DNA of 44,125 nucleotides from an archaeon UBA583 (GTDB lineage Archaea; Nanobdellota; Nanobdellia; Woesearchaeales; UBA583). The stretch covers positions 1-44,125 of the forward strand of contig DAXK01000007.1 of the NCBI GenBank assembly GCA_002506365.1, given 5' to 3'. A program made the position numbers and the translations under genes. Below the pieces are notes generated by a model. That model was not told the DNA's origin, ran no database searches, and was given only the letters and a program-made list of their open reading frames with translations. This document shows positions 34,980-43,470 of the stretch, piece after piece (position 1 is the stretch's first letter; every line of letters begins with the position of its first letter).

Positions 34980-35075
34980 AATTAAAATTTGTTAGTTTGT
35001 TATTTAAAATTAACCTTTAACTTTGTGAATATATTATTTTGATAAATTTATAAATTGATAAATACATTAATATTT

Positions 35076-35339
35076 ATGAGTAGAAGTTCAATGAAAAAAT
35101 ATTTTGAATTAGAAAATATAATCTTAAATGATATTTTTGAATTAGGAAAAAAAAATAAAGAACTTAGAAAAAGAATTGATGAATGTGAAAAGTTTGATTT
35201 TTATCAAAGTCAAAGACTTTCTTTACAAGAAATAAAAAATAGATATTTAATTAATTTATTACAAACAAATTTATATGAAGCAAAATCATCATTTTTTGAA
35301 AAGAGAGATTTTTCAATTATTAATAATTATAAAAATTAA
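35076..35339 (+). CDS. Small coiled-coil-like protein, 87 residues
   Basis: It starts MSRSSMKKYFELENI and is rich in Lys, Glu and Leu with a heptad-like stretch (ELGKKNKELRKRIDECE). No membrane helix. TATA box AATTTATAAA at 35045-35054 is 26 nt before ATG 35076; the upstream TTG 35055 would lie next to that box and is rejected. It resembles the next gene in size and layout, perhaps a distant duplicate. Function unknown. Confidence 0.5.
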   Translation: MSRSSMKKYFELENIILNDIFELGKKNKELRKRIDECEKFDFYQSQRLSLQEIKNRYLINLLQTNLYEAKSSFFEKRDFSIINNYKN

Positions 35340-35413
35340 AAGTAATAATTCTAATCAATAATATATTTATGTATAGAATTTATTTAAATACTTAAAATAA
35401 TATATAATTGGTT

Positions 35414-35662
35414 ATGGAACATAAATGTAATTATAGAAAAAAACTAAATTTAATTTTAAGTAGAGATTTAAATAAATTAAGGGAAGAAAACAGAGGACTT
35501 TTAACAAAATTAAATAAAACATCAAATTCTAAACAAAAAAAAATTATAGATTTAGAAAATCAAATTTTTCAAAACTATGAAACAATGAGAGCAATAGATA
35601 GGACATATATTGCATGTTTAGGTGCAGATTTAGAGAATAGAAAATATTCTATTCTATATTAA
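35414..35662 (+). CDS. Small coiled-coil-like protein, 82 residues
   Basis: It starts MEHKCNYRKKLN and has a Lys/Glu/Asn-rich helix (RDLNKLREENRGLLTKLNK) followed by a second helix (KKIIDLENQIFQNYETM). ATG 35414 is about 28 nt after a TATA-like TATTTAAATA (35381-35390). It is convergent with arcC, 52 bases away, over an AATAATTTTT/AAAAAATTATT hairpin. Not recognised. Confidence 0.5.
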   Translation: MEHKCNYRKKLNLILSRDLNKLREENRGLLTKLNKTSNSKQKKIIDLENQIFQNYETMRAIDRTYIACLGADLENRKYSILY

Positions 35663-35714
35663 ATTTCTAATATATTAATTGTTAATTAATAATTTTTAAT
35701 ATTTAATTAAAAAA

Positions 35715-36662
35715 TTATTGAGTAATAGTAGTTCCACTCCTACCATCAATACATAATTTTGCTTTATTTAAACCACCAATAATACAAGTTCTTCCTTTTT
35801 TACTTTCAACAAATTCAATTGCTGCTTTAATTTTTGGAAGCATTGAACCGCTTGCAAAATGATTTTCCTCAATTAATAATTTTAATTCTGATACTGTAAT
35901 ATTTTGAATATTTTTTTGTTTAGTTGTTCCAAAATTTGTGGATACAAAATCAACTGCTGTAAGAATTAATAGAATATCACAATTTAAACTTTTAGCAACT
36001 AAAGATGCTGCAAAGTCTTTATCAATTACAGCTGGCATTCCAACTAATTCTTTTGATTTTTTTTCAATTACTGGAATTCCTCCACCTCCTGCTGTAATAA
36101 TAATATTATTTTTTGAAAATAAAGTTTTAATTGTATTTAATTCAATTATTTCAAGAGGTTTTGGAGATGCTACAACTCTTCTAAATCCCCTATTTGAATC
36201 TTGTTTAATTACATAATCAGGATGAGTTTTTTTTAATTTATTTGACTCAGATTTTGTGAAAAAAGGTCCAACCGGTTTACTTGGATTTTTAAATCCACTA
36301 TCATTTTTATCAACTTTAATTTGAGTAATAATTGTTGATACATCATTTTTTAAATCTCTTTTTAATAATTCAAATCTTAAACTTTGAGCTAGATGATACC
36401 CAATCATTCCTTGACTCATAGCATCACAAACATCAAAGGGCATTGCTGGAGTTATTGAACTTGCTAGTTCATTTTGAATAATAATTCTTCCAACTTGTGG
36501 ACCATTCCCATGAACTAAAATTACTTTATTACCACATTCAATAATATCTACAATTTTTTTAACTGCTTTTTTTATTGTTTTAACTTCTAGCTCTGAAGTT
36601 GGTAATTTTCCTTTTGTTTCAAGTGCGTTTCCACCTAAAGCTATTACTATTTTTTTATTCAT
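35715..36662 (-). CDS. arcC: Carbamate kinase
   Basis: A 315-residue amino acid kinase-fold protein that turns carbamoyl phosphate and ADP into ATP and carbamate, the energy-yielding last step of the arginine deiminase pathway. It starts MNKKIVIALGGNALETKG, with the VHGNGPQVG block, PAMPFDVCDAMSQGMIGY, and ITAGGGGIPVIE; the C-terminus has GSMLPKIKAAIEFV. The start at 36662 is chosen for the family N-terminus; the longer frame would overlap the antiporter gene. It is the last gene of the arc operon, 16 nt after the antiporter stop. Confidence 0.96.
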   Translation of the reverse strand: MNKKIVIALGGNALETKGKLPTSELEVKTIKKAVKKIVDIIECGNKVILVHGNGPQVGRIIIQNELASSITPAMPFDVCDAMSQGMIGYHLAQSLRFELLKRDLKNDVSTIITQIKVDKNDSGFKNPSKPVGPFFTKSESNKLKKTHPDYVIKQDSNRGFRRVVASPKPLEIIELNTIKTLFSKNNIIITAGGGGIPVIEKKSKELVGMPAVIDKDFAASLVAKSLNCDILLILTAVDFVSTNFGTTKQKNIQNITVSELKLLIEENHFASGSMLPKIKAAIEFVESKKGRTCIIGGLNKAKLCIDGRSGTTITQ

Positions 36663-36678
36663 TTTTAAAAAAAAGAGT

Positions 36679-38169
36679 TTAAATAAAAACCCCAATACTT
36701 AAAATAATCATAATTAGAATTGTTAATTGAATTAATAATGGCATTACAAATTTAAACCAAATATTATAAGAAATTCTTGAAATTGCTAAACCTCCCATTA
36801 AGATTACAGAAGTTGGAGTAATTAAATTTACCATTCCTGATGCTGTTTGAAAAGCTGTTACAATTAATGCTTTTGAGACTCCAGCAAATCCTGCTAATGG
36901 TGCCATAATTGGCATTGAAAAAGTTGCAAGTCCAGAAGATGAAGGAATGAAAAATGATAAAGCTATATGTAACCAGTATGCTACATTAATAAAAACTACA
37001 CTTGATAATCCTGTAACTGCTGTTTCTGAATAACTTAAAATTGTGTCTGTGATTAATCCTTGATTCATAATTACGGTAATTCCTCTAGCAATTCCAATAA
37101 TTAAAGCAACACCAAGTAAATCTTTTGCACCAATTACAAAATTATTTGTGAAACTTTCCTCAGGCATTTTATAAAATAAACCAATTAAAATTGATGAAGT
37201 TAAAAATAAAACTGTAAGTTCAGTAAACCACCAACCAAGTGTTGGAATCATTGTAATTCCTAAGTCTGAAAATGGAATAACTCCATAAACCATAATTAAA
37301 AATGTTAATCCAAATAACCATAATACAAATTTTCTTTTTCCTGTTAATTCTGGAAAGTTAGATGTTGAATCTTTTTTTAAAAAGTATTCTCTATTTGAAA
37401 GTCTCATATTATAAATTAATGAATTTTTAGGATCTTCTTTTACTGATTTTGCGTATTTCATAACATAATGAATACATAAAAATAATCCTAAAACTAATAA
37501 AATTAATCTTAAACCAATTCCATCCCCTAAAGGAACTTCGGCAAAACCACTCGCAATACCTGTTGCAAAAGGATTTACTGTTGATGCTACAACACCAATT
37601 CCAGCCCCAAGTAATAAGATTGCAGCTCCAACTAAAGCGTCAAATCCTGCGGCAATTAATACTGGAATTATTAATAAATAAAATGGAACTAATTCTTCTC
37701 CCATCCCATAAGTTGTTCCACCTAAAGCAAATAAAATCATTAGAATTGGAATTAAATAAATTTCTTTTCCTTTTAATTTTCTTGTAACTCTTGCAATTCC
37801 AGCGTCAATTGCACCAGTAATTGTTACTAATTTTAGAAAACCTCCAATTACTAAAACAAATAAAATAATATCAACACCATTGTAAAATCCTTTTATTGGT
37901 GCTGTTAAAACATCTAAAACTCCTTGTGGATTTTTATTTAATTTTGTATAAGTTCCAGCTATTGGTGTTAATGTTTCCCCGCCAGTGTAACTATTTACAA
38001 CTGATGCTTTAATAATATCTCCCGATTCAGTTTTATAATCATATTTACCAGCTGGTAAAATCCAAGTTAATCCGGCTACTAAAATTATTAATAAAAATAA
38101 AATTGTATAAGCTGAAATAAAATGCTTTGTTCCTTCAATTGTTTGAGTTTTAATAATATCTTTTTTCAT
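36679..38169 (-). CDS. YfcC/ArcD-like antiporter, probable arginine-ornithine exchanger
   Basis: A 496-residue membrane protein of the YfcC (C4-dicarboxylate carrier-like) superfamily with about twelve helices. GVVASTVNPFATGIASGFA and SFFIPSSSGLATFSMPIMAPLAGFA are the two re-entrant-loop motifs typical of the family. It lies between arcB and arcC with 3 and 16 nt gaps, so uptake of arginine in exchange for ornithine is the likely job; this rests on position more than on specific residues. An acidic or Lys-rich loop follows helix 7. Confidence 0.87.
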   Translation of the reverse strand: MKKDIIKTQTIEGTKHFISAYTILFLLIILVAGLTWILPAGKYDYKTESGDIIKASVVNSYTGGETLTPIAGTYTKLNKNPQGVLDVLTAPIKGFYNGVDIILFVLVIGGFLKLVTITGAIDAGIARVTRKLKGKEIYLIPILMILFALGGTTYGMGEELVPFYLLIIPVLIAAGFDALVGAAILLLGAGIGVVASTVNPFATGIASGFAEVPLGDGIGLRLILLVLGLFLCIHYVMKYAKSVKEDPKNSLIYNMRLSNREYFLKKDSTSNFPELTGKRKFVLWLFGLTFLIMVYGVIPFSDLGITMIPTLGWWFTELTVLFLTSSILIGLFYKMPEESFTNNFVIGAKDLLGVALIIGIARGITVIMNQGLITDTILSYSETAVTGLSSVVFINVAYWLHIALSFFIPSSSGLATFSMPIMAPLAGFAGVSKALIVTAFQTASGMVNLITPTSVILMGGLAISRISYNIWFKFVMPLLIQLTILIMIILSIGVFI

Positions 38170-38172
38170 TTT

Positions 38173-39177
38173 TTAATCCCCTAATGTTGCAACCATAACT
38201 GCTTTAATTGTATGAACTCTATTCTCAGCTTGCTCAAATACAATACTTTGAGAACTTTCAAAAACTTCTTCAGTTACTTCCATACTATTTAATTTAAAAG
38301 TTTCTTTGATTTTTTTACCAACAATAGTTTCACAATTGTGAAATGCTGGAAGACAGTGCATAAAAATTGCTTTTTTACTTGCTAATTTCATTACCTTTGT
38401 ATTAACTTGAAATGGTTTTAATAAATCAACTCTTGATTGCCATACTGATTCATCTTCACCCATAGACACCCAAACATCAGTATAAATAACTTCAGCACCT
38501 TTAGCTCCTTTATTTACATTATCTGTTATTTGAATTTTTGCTCCAGATTGTTTAGCTAATTTTTCTGTAAGTTTAATTAAAGTATTTTTTGGTCTTAGTT
38601 CGTTTGGACAAATTAATCTAAAATCTAACCCCATTTTAGCTGCTCCAATTAATAATGAATTTGCCATATTTCCACGACCATCACCAATAAATACAAATTT
38701 AATTCCAGATAATTTTCCAAATTGTTCTTCAACTGTTAAAAAATCAGCTAATATTTGAGTTGGATGAAATTCATCTGTTAATCCATTCCAAACTGGAACT
38801 CCTGAATATTTTCCTAATTCTTCAACAATTTTTTGTCCAAAACCTCTATATTCAATTCCATCATACATTGCTCCTAAAACTCTTGCTGTATCTCTAACAG
38901 TTTCCTTTTTTCCTAAGTGTGAACCAGTTGGTCCAAGATAAGTTGTGTTTGCTCCCTGATCAGCTGCTCCAATTTCAAAAGCGCAACGAGTTCTTGTTGA
39001 TGCTTTTTCAAAAATTAATGCGATATTTTTTTTCTCTAAATGTCTAACTTCAGTTTTTTCATATTTTGCTTTTTTTAAGTAATGTGATAAATCAAGTAAA
39101 TATCTAATTTCTTCACTTGAAAAATCTTGTAATTTTAAAAAATTTCTTCCTTTTAAATCTATATTTTCGTTAATCAT
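38173..39177 (-). CDS. arcB: Ornithine carbamoyltransferase, catabolic by context
   Basis: A 334-residue enzyme that here would split citrulline with phosphate to ornithine and carbamoyl phosphate. It has the carbamoyl-phosphate motif STRTR (in EKASTRTRCAFE), HPTQ (in DEFHPTQILAD), and the ornithine-side HCLPAF (in FMHCLPAFHNCET). The start MINENIDLKG is 2 nt after the arcA stop; the longer frame would run into arcA. The reaction is reversible in the family; direction is inferred from arcA and arcC next to it and absence of other arginine-synthesis genes in the window. Confidence 0.95.
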   Translation of the reverse strand: MINENIDLKGRNFLKLQDFSSEEIRYLLDLSHYLKKAKYEKTEVRHLEKKNIALIFEKASTRTRCAFEIGAADQGANTTYLGPTGSHLGKKETVRDTARVLGAMYDGIEYRGFGQKIVEELGKYSGVPVWNGLTDEFHPTQILADFLTVEEQFGKLSGIKFVFIGDGRGNMANSLLIGAAKMGLDFRLICPNELRPKNTLIKLTEKLAKQSGAKIQITDNVNKGAKGAEVIYTDVWVSMGEDESVWQSRVDLLKPFQVNTKVMKLASKKAIFMHCLPAFHNCETIVGKKIKETFKLNSMEVTEEVFESSQSIVFEQAENRVHTIKAVMVATLGD

Positions 39178-39179
39178 TT

Positions 39180-40415
39180 TTATTTTTTTAATTCCTCTCT
39201 GTATAATGGCATAGACATACATCTAGGTCCACCCCTACCCCTTGATAATTCAGAACTAGGAATTATGTGTAATTTTAATCCGTGTTCTCGTAATATTTTA
39301 TTTGTTACATGGTTTCTTTCATAAACAACAACTTCTCCTGGGGCAATAGCTAAAGTATTACTTCCATCATTCCATTGTTCACGACCAGCATCAACTTTAT
39401 CTCCACCACCACATCTAATCAGTGTGATTTTTCTACCTAATGTTTCTGATAAAATTTTATCTAACTCTTTAGTTTCTTTTTTAATTTTAATTGTATTTTT
39501 TGTTTTACCTTTAACTTTAGTAATTTTATAAACTGTTAATGGTCCTTCAATTCCTGGATGGATTGTGAATTTATCATAATCAACCATTGTGAAAACTGTA
39601 TCTAAGTGCATAAATGCTCTTGAATTTGGAATGTCAAATGCTAAAATAGTTTCAAATTCTTCTTTAGAATTAAATAAATTCCTAGCAATTTTTTCAATTG
39701 ATTCAGCATCAGTTCTTTGAGAAATTCCAATAGCTAAAGTTTTTTTATTTAGAATTAATTCATCTCCTCCTTCAACACAAGTATCATAATCTCTGTTAAA
39801 CCATAAATGAATTTTCTTTAGTTTTACTTTTGGATGATATTTAATTATATATTGAGTAAAAATAGTTTCTCTTCTTCTTACATCTGTTCTCATATGATTT
39901 AATGTGATTCCATTCCCAATACTTGAAAAAGTATCTCTTGTGAAATAGAGATTTGGCATTGGATCTAAAATAAAAGGATAATCGTCAATAATGTAATCTT
40001 TTAATGAAGTTTTTTTAATTTTTTTAATATCTTTTTTACGAACTCCAGCAATAATTTTATTTACAAATTGTTTTGGAGTAAATGTGTTTAAATATCTAAT
40101 TAATTCATTTTTTAAACCACCTTCATTTATTCCTGCTTCATCAATAAATTGGTTTGTAAATTTTTCACGAACCTCTTTATTTTTTATAGTTTCAGTCATT
40201 AAGTCTGTTACATAAAAAACTTTAACTCCTGCTTTAGTTAATGTTTTTGCAAAAGCATCATGTTCTTTTTGAGCAACTTTTAAAAAAGGTATATCGTCAA
40301 AAAGTAATCTTTCCATAATATTTGGAGTGATATTTTCAATCTCTTCTCCAGGCCTATGAAGTAAAACAGATTTTAATTTTCCAATCTCACTTCTTACATT
40401 TATTCCATCTATCAT
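39180..40415 (-). CDS. arcA: Arginine deiminase
   Basis: A 411-residue guanidino-group-modifying enzyme that hydrolyses arginine to citrulline and ammonia. Family marks are the N-terminal VLLHRPGEEIENITP, the substrate-binding FTRDTFSSIGNGITLNHM, CVEGGDELIL, FMHLDTVFTMVD, and the catalytic cysteine C399 in GRGGPRCMSMPL. Length is normal. It leads the arc operon. The 220 bases upstream hold no gene; a TATA-like AATTAATTAAA is at about the right distance but weak, and a GTTTTAACTATTC-like site lies at 40484-40496 (minus-strand reading), close to the motif seen before the redox genes. Confidence 0.97.
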   Translation of the reverse strand: MIDGINVRSEIGKLKSVLLHRPGEEIENITPNIMERLLFDDIPFLKVAQKEHDAFAKTLTKAGVKVFYVTDLMTETIKNKEVREKFTNQFIDEAGINEGGLKNELIRYLNTFTPKQFVNKIIAGVRKKDIKKIKKTSLKDYIIDDYPFILDPMPNLYFTRDTFSSIGNGITLNHMRTDVRRRETIFTQYIIKYHPKVKLKKIHLWFNRDYDTCVEGGDELILNKKTLAIGISQRTDAESIEKIARNLFNSKEEFETILAFDIPNSRAFMHLDTVFTMVDYDKFTIHPGIEGPLTVYKITKVKGKTKNTIKIKKETKELDKILSETLGRKITLIRCGGGDKVDAGREQWNDGSNTLAIAPGEVVVYERNHVTNKILREHGLKLHIIPSSELSRGRGGPRCMSMPLYREELKK

Positions 40416-40636
40416 AAATGCTAATTAAGGGCTAGAGAGGTTTAATTAATTGTTTGACTATTTTGTAATTACTCTTTAAAAAAGAATAGTTAAAACAAAT
40501 TTTAGAAAAAAGTTGAAAAAAGGTATTAATATTAAGTTGTGGGAAAATGATTAATTATTTAATAAATAATAAAAATTATTTAATAAAAATATAAGAAAAT
40601 ATAGGAGAGATATAAAGAAAAATGAGATAATTAAAA

Positions 40637-41347
40637 TTAATCTTCGGACATAATATGCTCAATTTCTTGTTTATATTTATCTAAATTAAATTGACCTTCT
40701 ACTAATTCAATATCTCCATTTACAGATACTGCAATCATTGTAGGGTATTTTCTGGCTAATTGATATGCTCTATTAAATTCGTATTGAGTGTTATCAATAT
40801 TATCTTGATTTTCTAGTTCAGTGTGAAATTTATCAAAGTCTATTTCTAATTTAATACAAATGTCGTGATAAGTTTGTAAAATATTTAAATCTAATCCTCC
40901 AAAATAATGAGCATAATGAATTTCATTTGTAAATTGAACTTGTTTATTTTCATCAATTTTTTTAACTACATTAATTGCTCTACTTGGAATTTCTGAATCG
41001 AATTTTGTATCTTTTTCTAAAAGATCAAAATATCTATTTGTAAATTGAACTCCAGTTTTTGCAGTTACAATTCTACTTCCTTTTGTTATGAATTCTTTTA
41101 CTTCTAATCCTGTTCTTGAATTTGCTCCAGACCACATCCCTGCTGGAATAATTTCAATTTTATATTCTTTAGATAGTTCAACAATATTTTTTGAATTCCC
41201 ATAACACCAACCACAATAAGGATCTATAATATACATTAAATATTTAGTTTGTTTTTTTGTTAATGTAGTTTTATTTACTTTTTCATTTTCAAAATTATTT
41301 TCATTTTGATTATTAGTTTGATTATTAGTTTGATTATTATTTTCCAT
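40637..41347 (-). CDS. Cytoplasmic DsbA-family oxidoreductase (CGWC, FrnE/COG3531-like)
   Basis: A 236-residue thioredoxin-fold protein. After an Asn/Gln-rich start (NNQTNNQTNNQ) comes YIIDPYCGWCYGNS, the C-G-W-C dithiol of the predicted protein-disulfide isomerase group; the cis-proline lies in KYPTMIAVSVNGD. No signal peptide or membrane helix is seen, so it works in the cytoplasm, unlike the CPFC protein at 7.4 kb. It ends a three-gene unit with two peptidase-like paralogues (25 and 15 nt gaps), which suggests it acts on their cysteines or on the same targets. Confidence 0.88.
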   Translation of the reverse strand: MENNNQTNNQTNNQNENNFENEKVNKTTLTKKQTKYLMYIIDPYCGWCYGNSKNIVELSKEYKIEIIPAGMWSGANSRTGLEVKEFITKGSRIVTAKTGVQFTNRYFDLLEKDTKFDSEIPSRAINVVKKIDENKQVQFTNEIHYAHYFGGLDLNILQTYHDICIKLEIDFDKFHTELENQDNIDNTQYEFNRAYQLARKYPTMIAVSVNGDIELVEGQFNLDKYKQEIEHIMSED

Positions 41348-41372
41348 TTTATTATTATATTTAATAGTTAAG

Positions 41373-41888
41373 TTATTTTGTTTTATAAAGTTGTAGAATT
41401 GCTGATATATCTTGATGTTTTGGAACTTTTTGAATTATTCCATCATTAATTTGATAACCATCATTTCTTTGAACTAAAAAGTGTCCAATATTTAATTTTT
41501 TTGAATTAGTTGATAAAATGTAATTATCTGAAAATATTTCAGAAGTTTGAGTTAAGATTATATTTTCTCTATCAAATTCTTTTAAAATACATTTTGACAT
41601 TTTTTTTGCAAGTTTTGAGTCGTAAACTTGGTATGGTTGATTAAATACATCGTAATTAAAACCAGGAGTTTGTAAAACTGCATTATATTTTTGATTTGTT
41701 AAGTCTCTTACAAGTTTTGTAGTTAAAGCAATATTTATTCCAAGAGTTTCTGAATCTTGAGTAAATCTATGATTTTGAAAATTTGAGAATACTAAATTTG
41801 CAGTTTTTAAATCGTTAAATTCAAGTAATAAGTTACATAATGATGAACGAAAACAGTCAAATCCAGATTCATTAGAGAAATATTTCAT
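41373..41888 (-). CDS. C39-like (papain-fold) cysteine peptidase-like protein, paralogue 2
   Basis: A 171-residue protein, similar to the next gene along its length (CFRSSLCNLLLEFNDLKTANLVFS versus CFQVSLANLFIELGDKNTANQIYS). The pattern of an early cysteine, a later His (NIGHFLVQRNDG) and an Asp in QINDGII resembles the C39 family. The histidine region is shorter than in the paralogue. No signal peptide. It may process a peptide or be an inactive relative; the family is inferred from fold-level pattern only. Confidence 0.6.
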   Translation of the reverse strand: MKYFSNESGFDCFRSSLCNLLLEFNDLKTANLVFSNFQNHRFTQDSETLGINIALTTKLVRDLTNQKYNAVLQTPGFNYDVFNQPYQVYDSKLAKKMSKCILKEFDRENIILTQTSEIFSDNYILSTNSKKLNIGHFLVQRNDGYQINDGIIQKVPKHQDISAILQLYKTK

Positions 41889-41903
41889 AATTTAATTAAT
41901 TAT

Positions 41904-42407
41904 TTATTCTTTATAAACTTGTAATATCCCTAATAATCTATCTTCAAGGTTTGAGTCATATTTTATTATTCCGTCATTAATTATTGTTAAATCATCTTTT
42001 ATTGTAACCCAGTGGTCTAAAACTCCAACTGGATTTTGTAAAAGGGCTAAACAAGGAGTATTATTTAATTCAAATATTTCATCAAAACGAATATTTCCTT
42101 TATCTAATTGGTTTTGGTATGCGTTGATATAGTTTAGGATTTTAGTTTTTGGAGCGGATTTTTTCATTGCTTGTTCGATGTTAAATTTTGGTGGTAATAT
42201 TTCTAATATTGCTGTATATTTGTTATTTGTTAAGTCTTCGACAAATTGTGGAGATAATAAAATATTTTCGGGTGGATTTGATAATGGATGATTTAAAAAT
42301 CTAGAATAAATTTGATTGGCTGTATTTTTATCTCCTAATTCAATAAATAAGTTTGCTAAACTTACTTGAAAACAGTGAATTTGTTTAGGGTTTGTGAAAT
42401 AATTCAT
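41904..42407 (-). CDS. C39-like (papain-fold) cysteine peptidase-like protein, paralogue 1
   Basis: A 167-residue protein with the putative catalytic Cys in IHCFQVSLANLF (about residue 12), the His in VLDHWVTI (about 133), and the Asp in IINDGII, in the order and spacing of C39-like peptidases. It is the first gene of a three-gene unit on the minus strand. TATA-like GATTTATAATA at 42428-42438 is 26 nt upstream, divergent from the rsmA promoter. Both paralogues end in a similar ILQxYK tail, which supports tandem duplication. Confidence 0.62.
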   Translation of the reverse strand: MNYFTNPKQIHCFQVSLANLFIELGDKNTANQIYSRFLNHPLSNPPENILLSPQFVEDLTNNKYTAILEILPPKFNIEQAMKKSAPKTKILNYINAYQNQLDKGNIRFDEIFELNNTPCLALLQNPVGVLDHWVTIKDDLTIINDGIIKYDSNLEDRLLGILQVYKE

Positions 42408-42486
42408 ATTAGTTATTAGATTTTGAGATTTATAATATTATTGTAAATTAGTTTAATTTATATATGGATTTAAATTTATATAATGT

Positions 42487-43248
42487 ATGACACAAGTGAA
42501 ATTTGATCAACATTTTATGAAAGATAATTTTTATCTTGATTTAATTACTGAATCTGCTAATGTGAAGTCTGAAGATATTATTTTTGAGATTGGACCAGGG
42601 CATGGAGATTTGACTAAAAAATTATTAGAGTTAAATCCTCAGAAAGTTATTTCTTGTGAGTTAGATACTAAATTATTACCTCATTTAGAAAGACTTGCTA
42701 AAAAAAATAAAAAAAACTTTGAATTTGTTATGGGGAATGGTTTAGTTGAGTTTGATAATTTTAATTTTACAAAGTTGGTTGCTAATATTCCTTATTCTAT
42801 TACTGAACCATTATATAAAAAGTTATTAGATTCTGATGTTGAATTTGCGTTAATGTTACATGGAATTGATTTTTATAAAAATATGACTGATAGGCAAACT
42901 AGGTGGAATTATTTTGTTAATGCTTTTTATGATATTGAGTTAATTGATGAAGTTGCTGGAGAGGAGTTTACTCCTCCAACAAAGGTTGTATCTGGTATTG
43001 TTAGATTGTTTAGAAAACAAATTGAAGATTTAACAGGTGAAGATAAATTTTATCAAAGTGTTTGGAGTAAAAAGGATAGAAATACTAAAAATTGTTTAAT
43101 TTTTAGTTTGGTTGATAGTTTTGGTTTAACTAAAAAAGAAGCAAAAGTTAAGGTTTCTAGTCTTGAGTTAGGTGAGAGTGTTTTGTCTGAAAGATTTGAG
43201 AATATTTCAAATGAAAGTGTAAATAAGATATTTCAAGAAATTTTTTGA
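42487..43248 (+). CDS. rsmA: rRNA small-subunit adenine dimethyltransferase (KsgA/Dim1)
   Basis: A 253-residue S-adenosylmethionine enzyme that dimethylates two adjacent adenines near the 3' end of 16S rRNA late in small-subunit assembly. Marks are the opening FDQHFMKD, the SAM loop EIGPGHGDLT, the acidic SCELDTKL, and the target-base motif NIPYSITEPLYK. The C-terminal helical domain (about 180-253) is short but present. TATA box TTTATATAT at 42457-42465 is 26 nt upstream. Confidence 0.93.
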   Translation: MTQVKFDQHFMKDNFYLDLITESANVKSEDIIFEIGPGHGDLTKKLLELNPQKVISCELDTKLLPHLERLAKKNKKNFEFVMGNGLVEFDNFNFTKLVANIPYSITEPLYKKLLDSDVEFALMLHGIDFYKNMTDRQTRWNYFVNAFYDIELIDEVAGEEFTPPTKVVSGIVRLFRKQIEDLTGEDKFYQSVWSKKDRNTKNCLIFSLVDSFGLTKKEAKVKVSSLELGESVLSERFENISNESVNKIFQEIF

Positions 43249-43273
43249 ATTTATGTAAATATAATTATTGGCG

Positions 43274-43442
43274 AATAATCATAAATGATTATTAGTTATG
43301 TTTGAGTAGAATTTTTATATAGAATAATTATAATAATTTTATTTTATTTTTAGAATTAGTTGATTTTTAGAATTGAAAAACATAAATTCTTTGAATTTAT
43401 TCAAAGTTGTTGTAAGTTATGTTTGAGTGGAATTTTTACACA
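43274..43442. repeat. Two copies of a hairpin plus 28-bp element between rsmA and the histone gene
   Basis: Copy one: hairpin AATAATCA-TAAA-TGATTATT (43274-43293), then 28 bp at 43294-43321. Copy two: hairpin CTTTGAA-TTTA-TTCAAAG (43389-43406), then 43415-43442. The 28-bp parts match at 25 positions (AGTTATGTTTGAGT...GAATTTTTA). The junction is convergent. Confidence 0.75.
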
Positions 43443-43470
43443 AAAATCCCGAAAAAGAAAAGATATCTAA

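Noticed and set aside
35055..35075. TTG start for the 87-residue protein
   Set aside because: It directly follows the TATA box; ATG 35076 has leaderless spacing.
39177..39222. Longer ornithine carbamoyltransferase starting inside arcA
   Set aside because: The extra residues do not look like the family, and MINENIDLKG fits the usual start 2 nt after the arcA stop.
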